Assembly: GCF_019145375.1 (NCBI RefSeq)
Contig: NZ_JAHSTX010000002.1
Coordinates: 121,001-185,000 of the forward strand
DNA from: Pseudomonas triticicola
GTDB taxonomy: Bacteria; Pseudomonadota; Gammaproteobacteria; Pseudomonadales; Pseudomonadaceae
Length of the DNA: 64,000 nucleotides
Direction: 5' to 3'
Shown here: positions 40,112-49,274 of the stretch, in pieces
Numbering within the stretch: position 1 is the first letter of the stretch
Layout of the letters: every line of letters starts with the position of its first letter
Program-made: the position numbers and the translations under genes
Notes under the pieces: generated by a model
What the model was told of the DNA's origin: nothing
Databases searched by the model: none
Seen by the model: only the letters and a program-made list of their open reading frames with translations

Positions 40112-41359
40112 ATGGCCATCGCCGTTCCCCTGAACGAGGGCGCCAGCCCCACCTTGAAGCAGAAGCTCAAGCACGCCGAGCGGGTCAACCGCTGGAAAGC
40201 CCAGGCGCTGATTGCGCCGCTGGTGCTGTTTCTGCTGCTGGTGTTTCTGGTGCCCATCGTGGCGCTGCTCTATAAAAGCGTCGGCAACCCGGAAGTGGTT
40301 GGCGGCATGCCGCGCACTGTCACCGCCATCGCCAGTTGGGACGGTCGTGGTCTGCCCGCTGAGCCGGTGTACAAGGCTGCCAGCGAAGACCTCGCCGAAG
40401 CCCGCAAAAACCAGACGCTGGGCGATCTGTCCAAGCGCTTGAACATGGAGTTGGCCGGCTACCGCAGCCTGCTGACCAAAACCGCCCGGGCGCTGCCGTT
40501 CGCCAGCGAACCGGCTTCTTATAAAGAAGCGCTGGAAGCGCTCGACGAACGCTGGGGCGACCCGGCCTACTGGCAAGCGGTGAAACGCAACACCAGCAGC
40601 ATCACTCCGTATTACCTGCTGGCGGCGGTCGATCACCGTATCGATGACCTCGGCGAACTGGCTCCAGCCACCCCGGATCAGGCGATCTACCTCGACATCT
40701 TCGCGCGCACGTTCTGGATGGGCCTGATCATCACCGTGATCTGCCTGCTGCTCGCCTATCCACTGGCTTATCTGCTGGCGAACCTGCCTTCGCGGCAGAG
40801 CAACCTGCTGATGATCCTGGTGTTGCTGCCGTTCTGGACCTCGATTCTGGTGCGGGTCGCCGCGTGGATCGTGCTGCTGCAATCCGGCGGTCTGATCAAC
40901 AGTGCGCTGCTGGCCATGGGCATCATCGATAAACCGCTGGAACTGGTGTTCAACCGCACCGGCGTATACATCTCGATGGTGCACATTCTGCTGCCGTTCA
41001 TGATTCTGCCGATCTACAGCGTGATGAAAGGCATCTCGCCGACCTACATGCGCGCGGCAATTTCCCTCGGTTGCCATCCGTTCGCCAGCTTCTGGCGGGT
41101 GTACTTCCCGCAGACCTACGCTGGTGTCGGCGCCGGCTGCCTGTTGGTGTTCATCCTTGCGATTGGCTACTACATCACCCCGGCGCTGCTCGGCAGCCCG
41201 AACGACCAAATGGTCAGTTACTTCGTCGCCTTCTACACCAACACCAGCATCAACTGGGGCATGGCCACTGCGCTCGGCGGGCTGCTGTTGCTGGCGACCG
41301 TGGTGCTTTATCTGATCTACAGCTGGCTGGTCGGCGCCAGTCGCCTGCGCCTGAGCTAA
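40112..41359 (+). CDS. agtC: ABC transporter permease AgtC
   Basis: 415 residues from ATG 40112. Membrane segment 1 (ALIAPLVLFLLLVFLVPIVA, about 32-55) is followed by a large hydrophilic domain (about 60-195) and then five more hydrophobic segments. The EAA-like loop that contacts the ATPase is MRAAISLGCHPFASFWRVYF (about 315). The long domain after segment 1 should face the periplasm and is seen in related PotB-like permeases of this size. It pairs with AgtD. The gene is preceded by a CGGAG element near the start. Confidence 0.88.
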   Translation: MAIAVPLNEGASPTLKQKLKHAERVNRWKAQALIAPLVLFLLLVFLVPIVALLYKSVGNPEVVGGMPRTVTAIASWDGRGLPAEPVYKAASEDLAEARKNQTLGDLSKRLNMELAGYRSLLTKTARALPFASEPASYKEALEALDERWGDPAYWQAVKRNTSSITPYYLLAAVDHRIDDLGELAPATPDQAIYLDIFARTFWMGLIITVICLLLAYPLAYLLANLPSRQSNLLMILVLLPFWTSILVRVAAWIVLLQSGGLINSALLAMGIIDKPLELVFNRTGVYISMVHILLPFMILPIYSVMKGISPTYMRAAISLGCHPFASFWRVYFPQTYAGVGAGCLLVFILAIGYYITPALLGSPNDQMVSYFVAFYTNTSINWGMATALGGLLLLATVVLYLIYSWLVGASRLRLS

Positions 41360-41371
41360 GGGGAATTTGCG

Positions 41372-42196
41372 ATGCTGAGTCCTTACATGTCGCCCATCGA
41401 ACGGGTGTGGTTCTACAGCCTGCGGATCCTCTGCGGCTTGATCCTGTTGTTCCTGATCCTGCCGGTGCTGGTGATCATTCCGCTGTCGTTCAACTCGGGG
41501 AGTTTCCTGGTCTATCCGCTGCAAGGTTTCTCGCTGCAGTGGTACCACGACTTCTTCGCCTCGGCGGAATGGATGCGTGCACTGAAGAACAGCATCATCG
41601 TCGCCCCGGCGGCGACGGTGCTGGCGATGATCTTCGGCACGCTGGCGGCGATCGGCCTGACCCGTGGCGACTTCCCAGGCAAGTCACTGGTGATGGCGCT
41701 GGTGATTTCACCGATGGTGGTGCCGGTGGTGATCATCGGCGTGGCGAGTTATCTGTTCTTCGCGCCGCTGGGGCTGGGTAACAGCTTCTTCTCGCTGATC
41801 GTCGTGCATGCGGTATTGGGTGTGCCGTTTGTGATCATCACCGTGTCGGCGACGTTGCAGGGCTTCAATCACAATCTGGTGCGTGCTGCTGCGAGTCTCG
41901 GTGCATCGCCGCTGACTGCATTCCGCCGGGTGACCTTGCCGCTGATTGCGCCGGGAGTGATTTCCGGGGCGCTGTTTGCCTTTGCCACTTCTTTCGATGA
42001 AGTGGTGGTGACGCTGTTTCTTGCCGGACCCGAGCAGGCGACATTGCCTCGGCAGATGTTCAGCGGGATTCGCGAAAACCTCAGCCCGACAATTGCCGCT
42101 GCGGCGACGTTGCTGATCGCTTTCTCGGTGATTCTGCTGCTGACGCTGGAATGGTTGCGGGGGCGCAGCGAGAAGCTGCGTACTGCCCAGATCTAA
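41372..42196 (+). CDS. agtD: ABC transporter permease AgtD
   Basis: 274 residues with six predicted membrane segments and the EAA-type loop NLVRAAASLGASPLTAFRRV (about 168). It starts 12 bases after agtC with GGGGAA in front. It is a PotC-like permease. It completes the AgtABCD uptake system for 5-aminovalerate and GABA suggested by gene order. Confidence 0.9.
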   Translation: MLSPYMSPIERVWFYSLRILCGLILLFLILPVLVIIPLSFNSGSFLVYPLQGFSLQWYHDFFASAEWMRALKNSIIVAPAATVLAMIFGTLAAIGLTRGDFPGKSLVMALVISPMVVPVVIIGVASYLFFAPLGLGNSFFSLIVVHAVLGVPFVIITVSATLQGFNHNLVRAAASLGASPLTAFRRVTLPLIAPGVISGALFAFATSFDEVVVTLFLAGPEQATLPRQMFSGIRENLSPTIAAAATLLIAFSVILLLTLEWLRGRSEKLRTAQI

Positions 42197-42216
42197 AATC
42201 AAGATCAAAAGCTTAC

Positions 42217-42375
42217 CCCCTCACCCCAGCCCTCTCCCCGAGGGGGCGAGGGGGAAGGGAGCAGATCTTGGTGGCTTTCGCGGCCGGAGTTCGACTCGGT
42301 AATTCAGGTCGATGTATTTCGAGAGTACAACCCGGTCAGTCCCCTCTCCCTCCGGGAGAGGGTTAGGGTGAGGGG
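42217..42375. repeat. Inverted repeat of CCCTCACCC type
   Basis: CCCCTCACCCCAGCCCTCTC at the left end (from 42217) matches in reverse complement GAGAGGGTTAGGGTGAGGGG at the right (to 42375), with one or two mismatches. Inside are short G-rich and C-rich dyads. A third palindrome family, located between agtD and the dehydrogenase gene, within a 287-base gene-free stretch. Confidence 0.75.
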
Positions 42376-42483
42376 CTCTTGATCTTCCTATCCGATCAAC
42401 CATTCACACCCTGAATAGCAGACAACCCCAAATCCCCAGCTAATCTTGTGCCCAGCTCCCACATCTATAAGAGGCTGCGCACC

Positions 42484-43632
42484 ATGAGTCTGTCCCAGTT
42501 TAAAATCGCTCACAAACTGATCACCGGCGCCGCAGCCATCGAGCAACTGGCTGCCGAACTCACCCGCCTCGACATCGACAACCCGTTGATCGTCACCGAC
42601 GCCGCGCTGGTCAAGTCCGGTACTGTCGAGCTGGCGCTGGTGCAACTCGGCGGGCGCGAATACGAGATTTTCGACCGTGTGCTGCCCGATCCGGAAATCG
42701 CCATCGTCGAAGACTGCATGCGCGCCTATCGCGAAGGCGGGCATGACGGTTTGATCGGCCTCGGGGGTGGCAGCGCCATCGACATCGCCAAGAGTGTCGC
42801 CGCCTACGCCGGTTACCACGGTGCGCTGGAAGATCTGTTCGGCGTCGATCAGGTGCCGCGCAAAGGCCCGCCGCTGATTGCCATCCCGACCACCGCCGGC
42901 ACTGGCTCTGAAGTCACCAATGTGGCGATCCTCTCGGACAAGGTCGCGCAGTTGAAGAAAGGCATCGTCAGCGACTATCTGCTGCCGGACGTGGCGCTGG
43001 TCAGTCCGCAAATGACTCTGACCTGTCCGCGCAGCGTCACCGCCGCCAGTGGTGTCGATGCACTGGTGCACGCCATCGAATCCTATCTGTCGGTGAACGC
43101 CTCGCCGATCACCGACTCCCTCGCCATCGGCGCAATCAAGCTGATCGCCAGCGCTCTGCCCAAGGCCTACGCCAACGGCGCCAATTTGCAAGCGCGCGAA
43201 GACATGGCCACCGCCAGCCTGATGGCCGGCATGGCGTTCGGTAACGCCGGGGTCGGTGCGGTGCATGCGCTGGCGTATCCGCTGGGCGGGCGCTTCAACA
43301 TTGCCCATGGCGTCAGCAACGCCTTGCTGCTGCCCTATGTGATGACCTGGAACAAAATGGCCTGTGTCGAACGCATGCAGGATATTGCCGAAGCCATGGG
43401 CGTGAAGACCGCTCATCTGAGCGCCAGCGAAGCTGCGGACAAAGCCGTGCAGGCCATGACCGACCTGTGCGCGGCGGTGGAAATCCCTGCCGGGCTGCGC
43501 AGTTTCGGCGTGCCTGAAGAAGCAATTCCAGCGATGGCGGTGGAGGCCGCCGACATCGAGCGGCTGATGCGCAACAATCCGCGCAAGCTCAGCGCCGGCG
43601 ACATCGAGAAGATCTACCGCGCGGCCTACTGA
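42484..43632 (+). CDS. Iron-containing (group III) alcohol dehydrogenase
   Basis: 382 residues from ATG 42484 (MSLSQFKIAHKLITGAAAIE). The NAD-binding GLGGGSAIDIAKSVAAYAG (about 95) and TTAGTGSEVTN (about 137) are typical. The four metal ligands are visible as Asp and His in GVDALVHAIESYL (about 195-199) and two His in GAVHALAYPLGG and FNIAHGVSNALLLP. It should reduce aldehydes or oxidise alcohols. The substrate cannot be read from sequence. Because it follows the agt transporter in the same direction, a role with 5-hydroxyvalerate or 4-hydroxybutyrate semialdehyde is possible, but a 280-base gap makes this only a suggestion. Confidence 0.85.
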   Translation: MSLSQFKIAHKLITGAAAIEQLAAELTRLDIDNPLIVTDAALVKSGTVELALVQLGGREYEIFDRVLPDPEIAIVEDCMRAYREGGHDGLIGLGGGSAIDIAKSVAAYAGYHGALEDLFGVDQVPRKGPPLIAIPTTAGTGSEVTNVAILSDKVAQLKKGIVSDYLLPDVALVSPQMTLTCPRSVTAASGVDALVHAIESYLSVNASPITDSLAIGAIKLIASALPKAYANGANLQAREDMATASLMAGMAFGNAGVGAVHALAYPLGGRFNIAHGVSNALLLPYVMTWNKMACVERMQDIAEAMGVKTAHLSASEAADKAVQAMTDLCAAVEIPAGLRSFGVPEEAIPAMAVEAADIERLMRNNPRKLSAGDIEKIYRAAY

Positions 43633-43746
43633 GGCGCGGTCGCTGAGGGCTCATGGCACAACCCAATCATCGCGGTCCCGGTGCGCGCGTGGAAACTTGA
43701 GGTATACAATGCGCGCCATCGTGATTTAGCTCAGCACAGGTGCGTC

Positions 43747-44421
43747 ATGCAGCCCTTCGTAATTGCTCCGTCGATCCTCTCCGCCGACTTCGCCCGCCTC
43801 GGCGAGGAAGTGGACAACGTTCTCGCCGCCGGCGCCGACTTCGTCCACTTCGATGTCATGGACAACCACTACGTGCCCAACCTGACGATCGGCCCGATGG
43901 TCTGCGCGGCGCTGCGCAAGTATGGCGTCACCGCGCCGATCGACGCGCACCTGATGGTCAGCCCGGTGGACCGCATCGTCGGTGACTTCATCGAAGCCGG
44001 CGCGACCTACATCACCTTCCACCCCGAAGCTACTTTGCACGTCGATCGCTCGCTGCAGCTGATCCGTGAAGGCGGCTGCAAGTCCGGTCTGGTGTTCAAC
44101 CCGGCGACTCCGCTGGACGTGCTCAAGTACGTGATCGACAAAGTCGACATGGTTCTGCTGATGAGCGTCAACCCGGGCTTCGGCGGGCAGAAATTCATTC
44201 CCGGCACCCTCGACAAACTGCGTGAAGCGCGGGCGATCATCGACGCCTCGGGCCGCGACATCCGCCTGGAAATCGACGGCGGCGTCAACGTCAACAACAT
44301 CCGCGAAATTGCCGCTGCTGGTGCTGACACCTTCGTCGCCGGCTCGGCCATTTTCAACGCGCCGAACTATCAGGAAGTCATCGACAAGATGCGTTCCGAA
44401 CTGGCACTGGCGCGCCCATGA
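43747..44421 (+). CDS. rpe: Ribulose-phosphate 3-epimerase Rpe
   Basis: 224 residues from ATG 43747 ([20 protein letters not shown]). Metal ligands and catalytic residues appear in [31 protein letters not shown] and [20 protein letters not shown]. It interconverts ribulose-5-phosphate and xylulose-5-phosphate in the pentose phosphate pathway. It overlaps gph by 4 bases, the usual rpe-gph-trpE order of Pseudomonas. Confidence 0.96.
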   Translation: MQPFVIAPSILSADFARLGEEVDNVLAAGADFVHFDVMDNHYVPNLTIGPMVCAALRKYGVTAPIDAHLMVSPVDRIVGDFIEAGATYITFHPEATLHVDRSLQLIREGGCKSGLVFNPATPLDVLKYVIDKVDMVLLMSVNPGFGGQKFIPGTLDKLREARAIIDASGRDIRLEIDGGVNVNNIREIAAAGADTFVAGSAIFNAPNYQEVIDKMRSELALARP

Positions 44422-45236
44422 GCGGTTTTGAGCAGCTGTTCCCGGGGCAACTGCCACGGTTGGTGATGTTCGATCTGGATGGCACGCTGATCGATTCGGT
44501 TCCCGACCTGGCGGCGGCGGTGGACACCATGCTGCTCTCCCTCGGCCGTCCGCCGGCGGGCATCGAAGCAGTGCGCGAATGGGTCGGCAATGGCGCGCCG
44601 GTGCTGGTGCGTCGGGCCTTGGCCGGTAGCATCGATCATTCGGCGGTGGATGACGCTGAAGCCGAGCGCGCACTGGAGATTTTCATGGAGGCGTACGGCG
44701 CCAGCCATGAGCTGACCGTGGTCTATCCCGGTGTGCGCGACACGCTCAAGTGGCTGCACAAACAAGGCGTGGCCATGGCGCTGATCACCAACAAGCCCGA
44801 GCGCTTCGTCGCGCCGCTGCTCGATCAGATGAAGATCGGGCGCTACTTCAAGTGGATCATCGGCGGCGATACCCTGCCGCAGAAGAAGCCTGACCCGGCG
44901 GCGCTGTTTTTCGTGATGAAAATGGCCAACATTCCGGCCTCGCAATCGTTGTTCGTCGGTGATTCGCGCAGTGATGTGCAGGCGGCGAAAGCAGCGGGGG
45001 TCAAATGTGTCGCGCTGAGTTATGGCTACAACCATGGCCGGCCGATTGCCGAGGAATCGCCGGCACTGGTGATCGACGATTTGCGCAAACTAATTCCCGG
45101 TTGCCTGGATCTGGCCGGTGGGATAACGTTGCCCGACGCTGTTCAACCCCCTTCTGGAAACGCCATCGTGGTGGTCACCCGCAAACTCTGGATGAAAGTC
45201 ATCAAGGCCCTGGCCCGCTGGCGTTGGCGCGCCTGA
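44418..45236 (+). CDS. gph: Phosphoglycolate phosphatase Gph with a Trp-rich C-terminal tail
   Basis: 272-residue HAD phosphatase. Motif I is [11 protein letters not shown] (about 16), motif II is ITNKPE, and motif IV is [16 protein letters not shown]. It removes phosphate from 2-phosphoglycolate. E. coli Gph is about 252 residues; this protein has about 20 extra residues ending [12 protein letters not shown]. The last 22 codons align with the end of the short leader ORF in front of trpG ([12 protein letters not shown]). So the tail of gph appears to double as the leader peptide for the downstream trpE gene. An internal ATG at 45192 could also start a 14-residue leader peptide in the same frame. 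Confidence 0.93.
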   Translation: MSGFEQLFPGQLPRLVMFDLDGTLIDSVPDLAAAVDTMLLSLGRPPAGIEAVREWVGNGAPVLVRRALAGSIDHSAVDDAEAERALEIFMEAYGASHELTVVYPGVRDTLKWLHKQGVAMALITNKPERFVAPLLDQMKIGRYFKWIIGGDTLPQKKPDPAALFFVMKMANIPASQSLFVGDSRSDVQAAKAAGVKCVALSYGYNHGRPIAEESPALVIDDLRKLIPGCLDLAGGITLPDAVQPPSGNAIVVVTRKLWMKVIKALARWRWRA

Positions 45237-45263
45237 CTGATTCTGGCCGGCCCTGCCGGCGCG
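45192..45263 (+). promoter_or_regulatory. trpE attenuator region
   Basis: Trp codons at 45219-45221 and 45225-45227, just before the gph stop, are followed by two competing pairings. GCCGGC (45246-45251) with GCCGGC (45255-45260) forms a hairpin followed by GCGTTT, while CGCGCC (45228-45233) can pair with GGCGCG (45258-45263). trpE and trpGDC attenuation has been reported in P. putida. The exact on/off structures are not resolved here, and the U run is weak. Confidence 0.6.
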
Positions 45264-45306
45264 TTTGCATACCTGACTGATTGCACCTCACACCACGAGG
45301 CACCTT

Positions 45307-46788
45307 ATGAATCGCGATGAATTCCTGCGTCTGGCCGCTGACGGCTACAACCGCATCCCGTTGGCTTGCGAAACCCTGGCCGACTTCGACACGCCGCTGT
45401 CGATCTACCTGAAACTGGCCGATCAGCCCAACTCCTACCTGCTCGAATCGGTGCAGGGCGGTGAGAAATGGGGCCGTTACTCGATCATCGGCCTGCCGTG
45501 CCGCACCGTGCTGCGAGTCCACGACCATCACGTCAGCATCACCGTCGATGGCGTCGAGACCGAAAGCCATGACGTCGAAGACCCGCTGGCCTTCGTTGAA
45601 ACCTTCAAAGCGCGCTACAACGTGCCGACCATCGCCGGCCTGCCGCGCTTCAACGGTGGACTGGTCGGTTACTTCGGTTACGACTGTGTGCGCTATGTCG
45701 AGAAGCGTCTGGGCAAATGCCCGAACCCGGATCCGCTGGGCGTGCCGGACATTCTGCTGATGGTTTCCGACGCCGTTGTGGTGTTCGACAACCTGGCCGG
45801 CAAGATGCACGCGATCGTCCTCGCCGACCCTGCGCAGACCGATGCCTTCGAGCAAGGTCAGGCGCGTTTGCAGGAACTGCTCGAGCAACTGCGTCAGCCG
45901 ATCACCCCGCGTCGTGGCCTGGATTTCAGCAAACAGCAATCGGCCGATCCGGTGTTCCGTTCGAGCTTCACTCAGGACGATTACGAAAAAGCCGTCGACA
46001 CCATCAAGGAATACATCCTCGCCGGCGACTGCATGCAGGTGGTGCCATCGCAGCGCATGTCGATCGACTTCAAGGCTGCGCCGATCGATCTGTATCGCGC
46101 GCTGCGTTGCTTCAACCCGACGCCGTACATGTACTTCTTCAACTTCGGCGACTTCCACGTCGTCGGCAGTTCACCGGAAGTGCTGGTGCGCGTCGAAGAC
46201 AATCTGATCACCGTGCGCCCGATCGCCGGCACGCGCCCACGCGGCGCCACCGAAGAAGCCGATGTGGCGCTGGAGCAGGACCTGCTCTCGGATGACAAGG
46301 AGATCGCCGAGCACTTGATGCTGATCGATCTGGGCCGCAACGATACCGGGCGCGTTTCGGAAATCGGTTCGGTGAAGCTCACCGAGAAAATGGTCATCGA
46401 GCGTTATTCCAATGTGATGCACATCGTCTCCAACGTCACCGGCCAGTTGAAGTCGGGCCTGACCGCGATGGACGCACTACGAGCGATTCTGCCGGCGGGT
46501 ACGTTGTCGGGCGCGCCGAAGATTCGCGCGATGGAAATCATCGACGAACTCGAGCCGGTCAAGCGCGGTGTGTACGGCGGCGCGGTCGGTTACTTCGCCT
46601 GGAACGGCAACATGGACACCGCCATTGCCATTCGCACGGCGGTGATCAAGAACGGCGAGCTGCATGTGCAGGCTGGCGGCGGCATCGTCGCCGACTCGGT
46701 GCCGGCGCTGGAATGGGAAGAAACCCTGAACAAACGCCGCGCGATGTTCCGCGCCGTGGCCCTGGCCGAGCAGACCCCGGACGCCTGA
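45307..46788 (+). CDS. trpE: Anthranilate synthase component I TrpE
   Basis: 493 residues. The tryptophan feedback site motif [16 protein letters not shown] is near residue 47, and chorismate-binding catalytic blocks follow ([48 protein letters not shown]). With TrpG it makes anthranilate from chorismate and glutamine. It lies 70 bases after gph, and the gap contains the attenuator. The trpGDC genes lie 2.5 kb further on, beyond the convergent estA. Confidence 0.97.
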   Translation: MNRDEFLRLAADGYNRIPLACETLADFDTPLSIYLKLADQPNSYLLESVQGGEKWGRYSIIGLPCRTVLRVHDHHVSITVDGVETESHDVEDPLAFVETFKARYNVPTIAGLPRFNGGLVGYFGYDCVRYVEKRLGKCPNPDPLGVPDILLMVSDAVVVFDNLAGKMHAIVLADPAQTDAFEQGQARLQELLEQLRQPITPRRGLDFSKQQSADPVFRSSFTQDDYEKAVDTIKEYILAGDCMQVVPSQRMSIDFKAAPIDLYRALRCFNPTPYMYFFNFGDFHVVGSSPEVLVRVEDNLITVRPIAGTRPRGATEEADVALEQDLLSDDKEIAEHLMLIDLGRNDTGRVSEIGSVKLTEKMVIERYSNVMHIVSNVTGQLKSGLTAMDALRAILPAGTLSGAPKIRAMEIIDELEPVKRGVYGGAVGYFAWNGNMDTAIAIRTAVIKNGELHVQAGGGIVADSVPALEWEETLNKRRAMFRAVALAEQTPDA

Positions 46789-46803
46789 TCCACGCAATTT
46801 CCC

Positions 46804-46894
46804 ATGTGGGAGCGAGCGTGTTCGCGAAGAGGTGAGTCAGTCACCGTTGATGCTGACTGACCCAGCGCTTTCGCGAGCAGGCTCGCTCCCACAT
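46804..46894. repeat. REP doublet (REPIN)
   Basis: An inverted pair of the GGGAGCGAGCCTGCTCGCGA element; the left copy has two changes (GAGCGTGTTCGCGA). It lies between the trpE stop and the terminator shared with estA. Confidence 0.8.
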
Positions 46895-46914
46895 CGGGTT
46901 TTGTGTTGAGGCAT

Positions 46915-46948
46915 AAAAAAAGCGGCGCCTGTCAGGCGCCGCTTTTTT
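46915..46948. terminator. Bidirectional terminator between trpE and estA
   Basis: GCGGCGCC (46922-46929) pairs with GGCGCCGC (46935-46942) around a 5-base loop, flanked by A7 on the left and T6 on the right. It can end transcription of both convergent genes. Confidence 0.92.
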
Positions 46949-46959
46949 GCATCTACGAT

Positions 46960-48867
46960 TCAGAAATCCAGCACAACCCCGACATTCACTCCCTGCTGCT
47001 TGAAGTCATCATCCTTGCGCAAGGTATAACCGCCACGCAGCGCCAGATCCGCCGTCAGCTTGTGACTGACACCCAGGCTCAAGCGGTTCAGGTGACTTGC
47101 CGGTGTGTAGCCTTCAAGGGTGAAGTCATTGGCCGGCAGGGTGTTAAGCGCGATGTTGACCTTCTGCACGTCATCTTCGTACTCACGCTCGTGGGCGTAT
47201 TCGCCATACACCTGGGTTTGCGCGGTGAAGTTGTACTTGCCCTGAATGCCCAGGCCCAGGCGTTTCGAATCGCGGCTCTGGTCATCGAAGGTCAGCGCCG
47301 TAGCGCGGTTGCTCTTCTCCGAGTAACCGTCGACATCGACACTGGCGTAATCGGCGCTGACAAACGGCGACAGATGCCATTGGCTGCCCGGTTGCGCAAT
47401 GTCATAGCCCAGGCGCGTGCTGAACGCCCACAGACTGCCGTCGGTATCGCCTTTCTCCGCGCCCTCGCTGGCGCCGAGGTCGAACTTGCGCTTGAGGTTG
47501 TCGTAGTCGAGTTTGCCGCCGGTCAGCGCCGCGTCGGCCCACCAGCGGTTCTGCTGGAACTGGGCGAACGCGGTGGCCATGTAGCTGTTGAGTTTGTAGT
47601 CGGAATCGTTGTGCCCGGCCTCGAGATTCTGCCGGTACAGACCGGCCGCCACGCCCACGCGCCAGGCCTCGCTCAGGCGATAGCTGCCGCCGACGTTGAG
47701 GTTGTAACCGTTGCCATCGGCACTGGCGCCGCTGCTTTGGCTGTCGACATCCAGATGCTGTCCGCCGGCCGAGACAATCGCGCGCCATTGGCCGACCGCT
47801 TGCCAGTTCTCCCAGTCTGCCTTCCATTGGTTGCGCAATTCATCCTGATGTGCACGCACGGTGCCGTGGGCCATTTCCGGTAGCAGGCTCAATTCCCACG
47901 GCGCAGCCAACAGCGAATAGGCATAATCGGCGATCAGTTTTTGCCCGGATTCGGTCGGGTGTACGCCATCGTTGTAGATCAGTTTGGTCGGATCCGGCGT
48001 GGCGCTGTTGATCCCGTAGCGGGCGTTTTCCGGGCAGTTATTGCCACTGAAGCAGGTCGCGGTGAGGTTCTGATCGGTGGCCAGACCGAAGCGTCCCGGG
48101 TCGGCGAAGACTTCCGAGAGCAGCACCGGAATGTTCAGCGGAATGACTTCAGCGTTGATGCCTTGCAGGCGCGTCACCAACTGACTGTTGAACTGGTTGG
48201 CGAGGGTGCTGCTGAACGCTTGCAGCGGCGTGCCGTTCAGAGCGGGTGTCAGGCCCACGTCGGGCAGCAGCCAGACCATCACGTATTTGGCGCCGGCGGT
48301 CTGCAGGGTCTGCACGCTGTCGGCCAGTCGATCGGCTGCGGCGTTGGCCTGGGGCAGGCTGAGAATGCGACCCTGGAGGAAGTCGTTGCCGCCCCCGGAA
48401 ATGTAATACAGCGCATTCGGGTCGGCGCGAAAGCCGTTCGACGGCAGGTAACCGGCGCGGGTGCGTTCGCCGGTGGCCGATTGGCTGGTGATCGAGTCGA
48501 GAATCTGGTCAGTGCGATAGCCGCCGACCGCCCAATTGTTGCCGTCGGGCTGGCCGTTTTCCGCGCGCACCGCTGAGCTGGAAGAGGCTGTCTGGTCGGG
48601 CGAAAAGCCCAGGCGGCCGCCAAGCAACTGGGTGGAATTCAATGAAAAAACTTCGCCGCTGCCATCCTGATACACCGGCCCGGTACGGTTGGTGTAACGC
48701 TCGGTGGAGCCCGCCGGGCCGCCCGTGTCGGCGAAGGTGCCGGCATCGTTGAGGCTGTCGCCGAAGACGATGAAACTCGAATAAGGATTGGGCGCTGCAT
48801 TGGCCTGGGCGCAGGCGAGTGCGAGCAAGCAGCTGGCCAGCGGTACAAACAACGTCTGTCTGATCAT
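46960..48867 (-). CDS. estA: Autotransporter esterase EstA (GDSL family)
   Basis: 635 residues from ATG 48867, with a signal peptide ([15 protein letters not shown]). The passenger is a GDSL hydrolase: nucleophile block [15 protein letters not shown] (Ser about 38), GGGNDFLQG, and the Asp/His block [14 protein letters not shown] (about 310). A beta-barrel translocator (about 345-635) ends in Phe ([10 protein letters not shown]), as outer-membrane proteins do. EstA stays anchored in the outer membrane and in P. aeruginosa affects rhamnolipid production and motility. It lies between trpE and trpG as in P. putida. In P. aeruginosa PAO1 the trpE-trpG interval instead carries the R/F pyocin cluster. 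Confidence 0.93.
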   Translation of the reverse strand: MIRQTLFVPLASCLLALACAQANAAPNPYSSFIVFGDSLNDAGTFADTGGPAGSTERYTNRTGPVYQDGSGEVFSLNSTQLLGGRLGFSPDQTASSSSAVRAENGQPDGNNWAVGGYRTDQILDSITSQSATGERTRAGYLPSNGFRADPNALYYISGGGNDFLQGRILSLPQANAAADRLADSVQTLQTAGAKYVMVWLLPDVGLTPALNGTPLQAFSSTLANQFNSQLVTRLQGINAEVIPLNIPVLLSEVFADPGRFGLATDQNLTATCFSGNNCPENARYGINSATPDPTKLIYNDGVHPTESGQKLIADYAYSLLAAPWELSLLPEMAHGTVRAHQDELRNQWKADWENWQAVGQWRAIVSAGGQHLDVDSQSSGASADGNGYNLNVGGSYRLSEAWRVGVAAGLYRQNLEAGHNDSDYKLNSYMATAFAQFQQNRWWADAALTGGKLDYDNLKRKFDLGASEGAEKGDTDGSLWAFSTRLGYDIAQPGSQWHLSPFVSADYASVDVDGYSEKSNRATALTFDDQSRDSKRLGLGIQGKYNFTAQTQVYGEYAHEREYEDDVQKVNIALNTLPANDFTLEGYTPASHLNRLSLGVSHKLTADLALRGGYTLRKDDDFKQQGVNVGVVLDF

Positions 48868-48985
48868 GAGCAAGTCCGTTTATTTATTGTTGTAGGTGAA
48901 CGAAACGACAGTACCAAAAACTTTCGGCCTTTTGCCATCGGTCGCGAATCCCTCTGCCGTTTTATAACCCGCAGGCCCCGCCATA

Positions 48986-49014
48986 TTGCACGCTCCGCCC
49001 AGCTAAGTTACTGT
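48986..49014 (+). promoter_or_regulatory. Candidate trpGDC promoter
   Basis: TTGCAC (48986-48991), a 17-base spacer and TACTGT (49009-49014). It would start transcription very close to the leader ORF ATG at 49025. The -10 is weak, so the call is tentative. Confidence 0.35.
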
Positions 49015-49024
49015 GCCGGAACGT

Positions 49025-49111
49025 ATGAACGAGACCTTCCCCGTGTTGATCACCAGCAAACTTCTGGATCAAGTCATCAAGGCACACGCCCGCTGGCGTT
49101 GGCGCGCCTGA
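49025..49111 (+). CDS. trpGDC leader peptide
   Basis: A 28-codon ORF starting [14 protein letters not shown] and ending [12 protein letters not shown], with two Trp codons near its end. Its last 22 codons match the last 22 codons of gph, upstream of trpE, at 14 residues, and the DNA GCCCGCTGGCGTTGGCGCGC is identical. It is followed by a GCCGGCTCCGCCGG hairpin. These features fit a tryptophan-sensing attenuator leader, as known for trpGDC in P. putida. The ribosome site upstream (CCGGAA) is modest. Confidence 0.75.
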   Translation: MNETFPVLITSKLLDQVIKAHARWRWRA

Positions 49112-49121
49112 ATCTTCTCTG

Positions 49122-49274
49122 CCGGCTCCGCCGGATCTGTATCGCTTTGCCTTCCTTGTCTGTTTGAAATGCCGCTGTGCTGGCGCCCTGTGCGCGTCCG
49201 ACATCGCGCAGCGCCCTGCGGGCAAGTCATCTGAAGGCTGTCATCAAGTCAGAATTCAAGAGGTTCGAAACGCC
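49122..49274 (+). promoter_or_regulatory. trpGDC attenuator leader RNA
   Basis: The hairpin CCGGC-TCC-GCCGG (49122-49134) lies 11 bases after the leader stop. A second structured segment of alternating GCGC elements lies at about 49181-49222. These are candidates for the terminator and antiterminator that set trpG expression. I could not determine which is which by eye. Confidence 0.5.
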
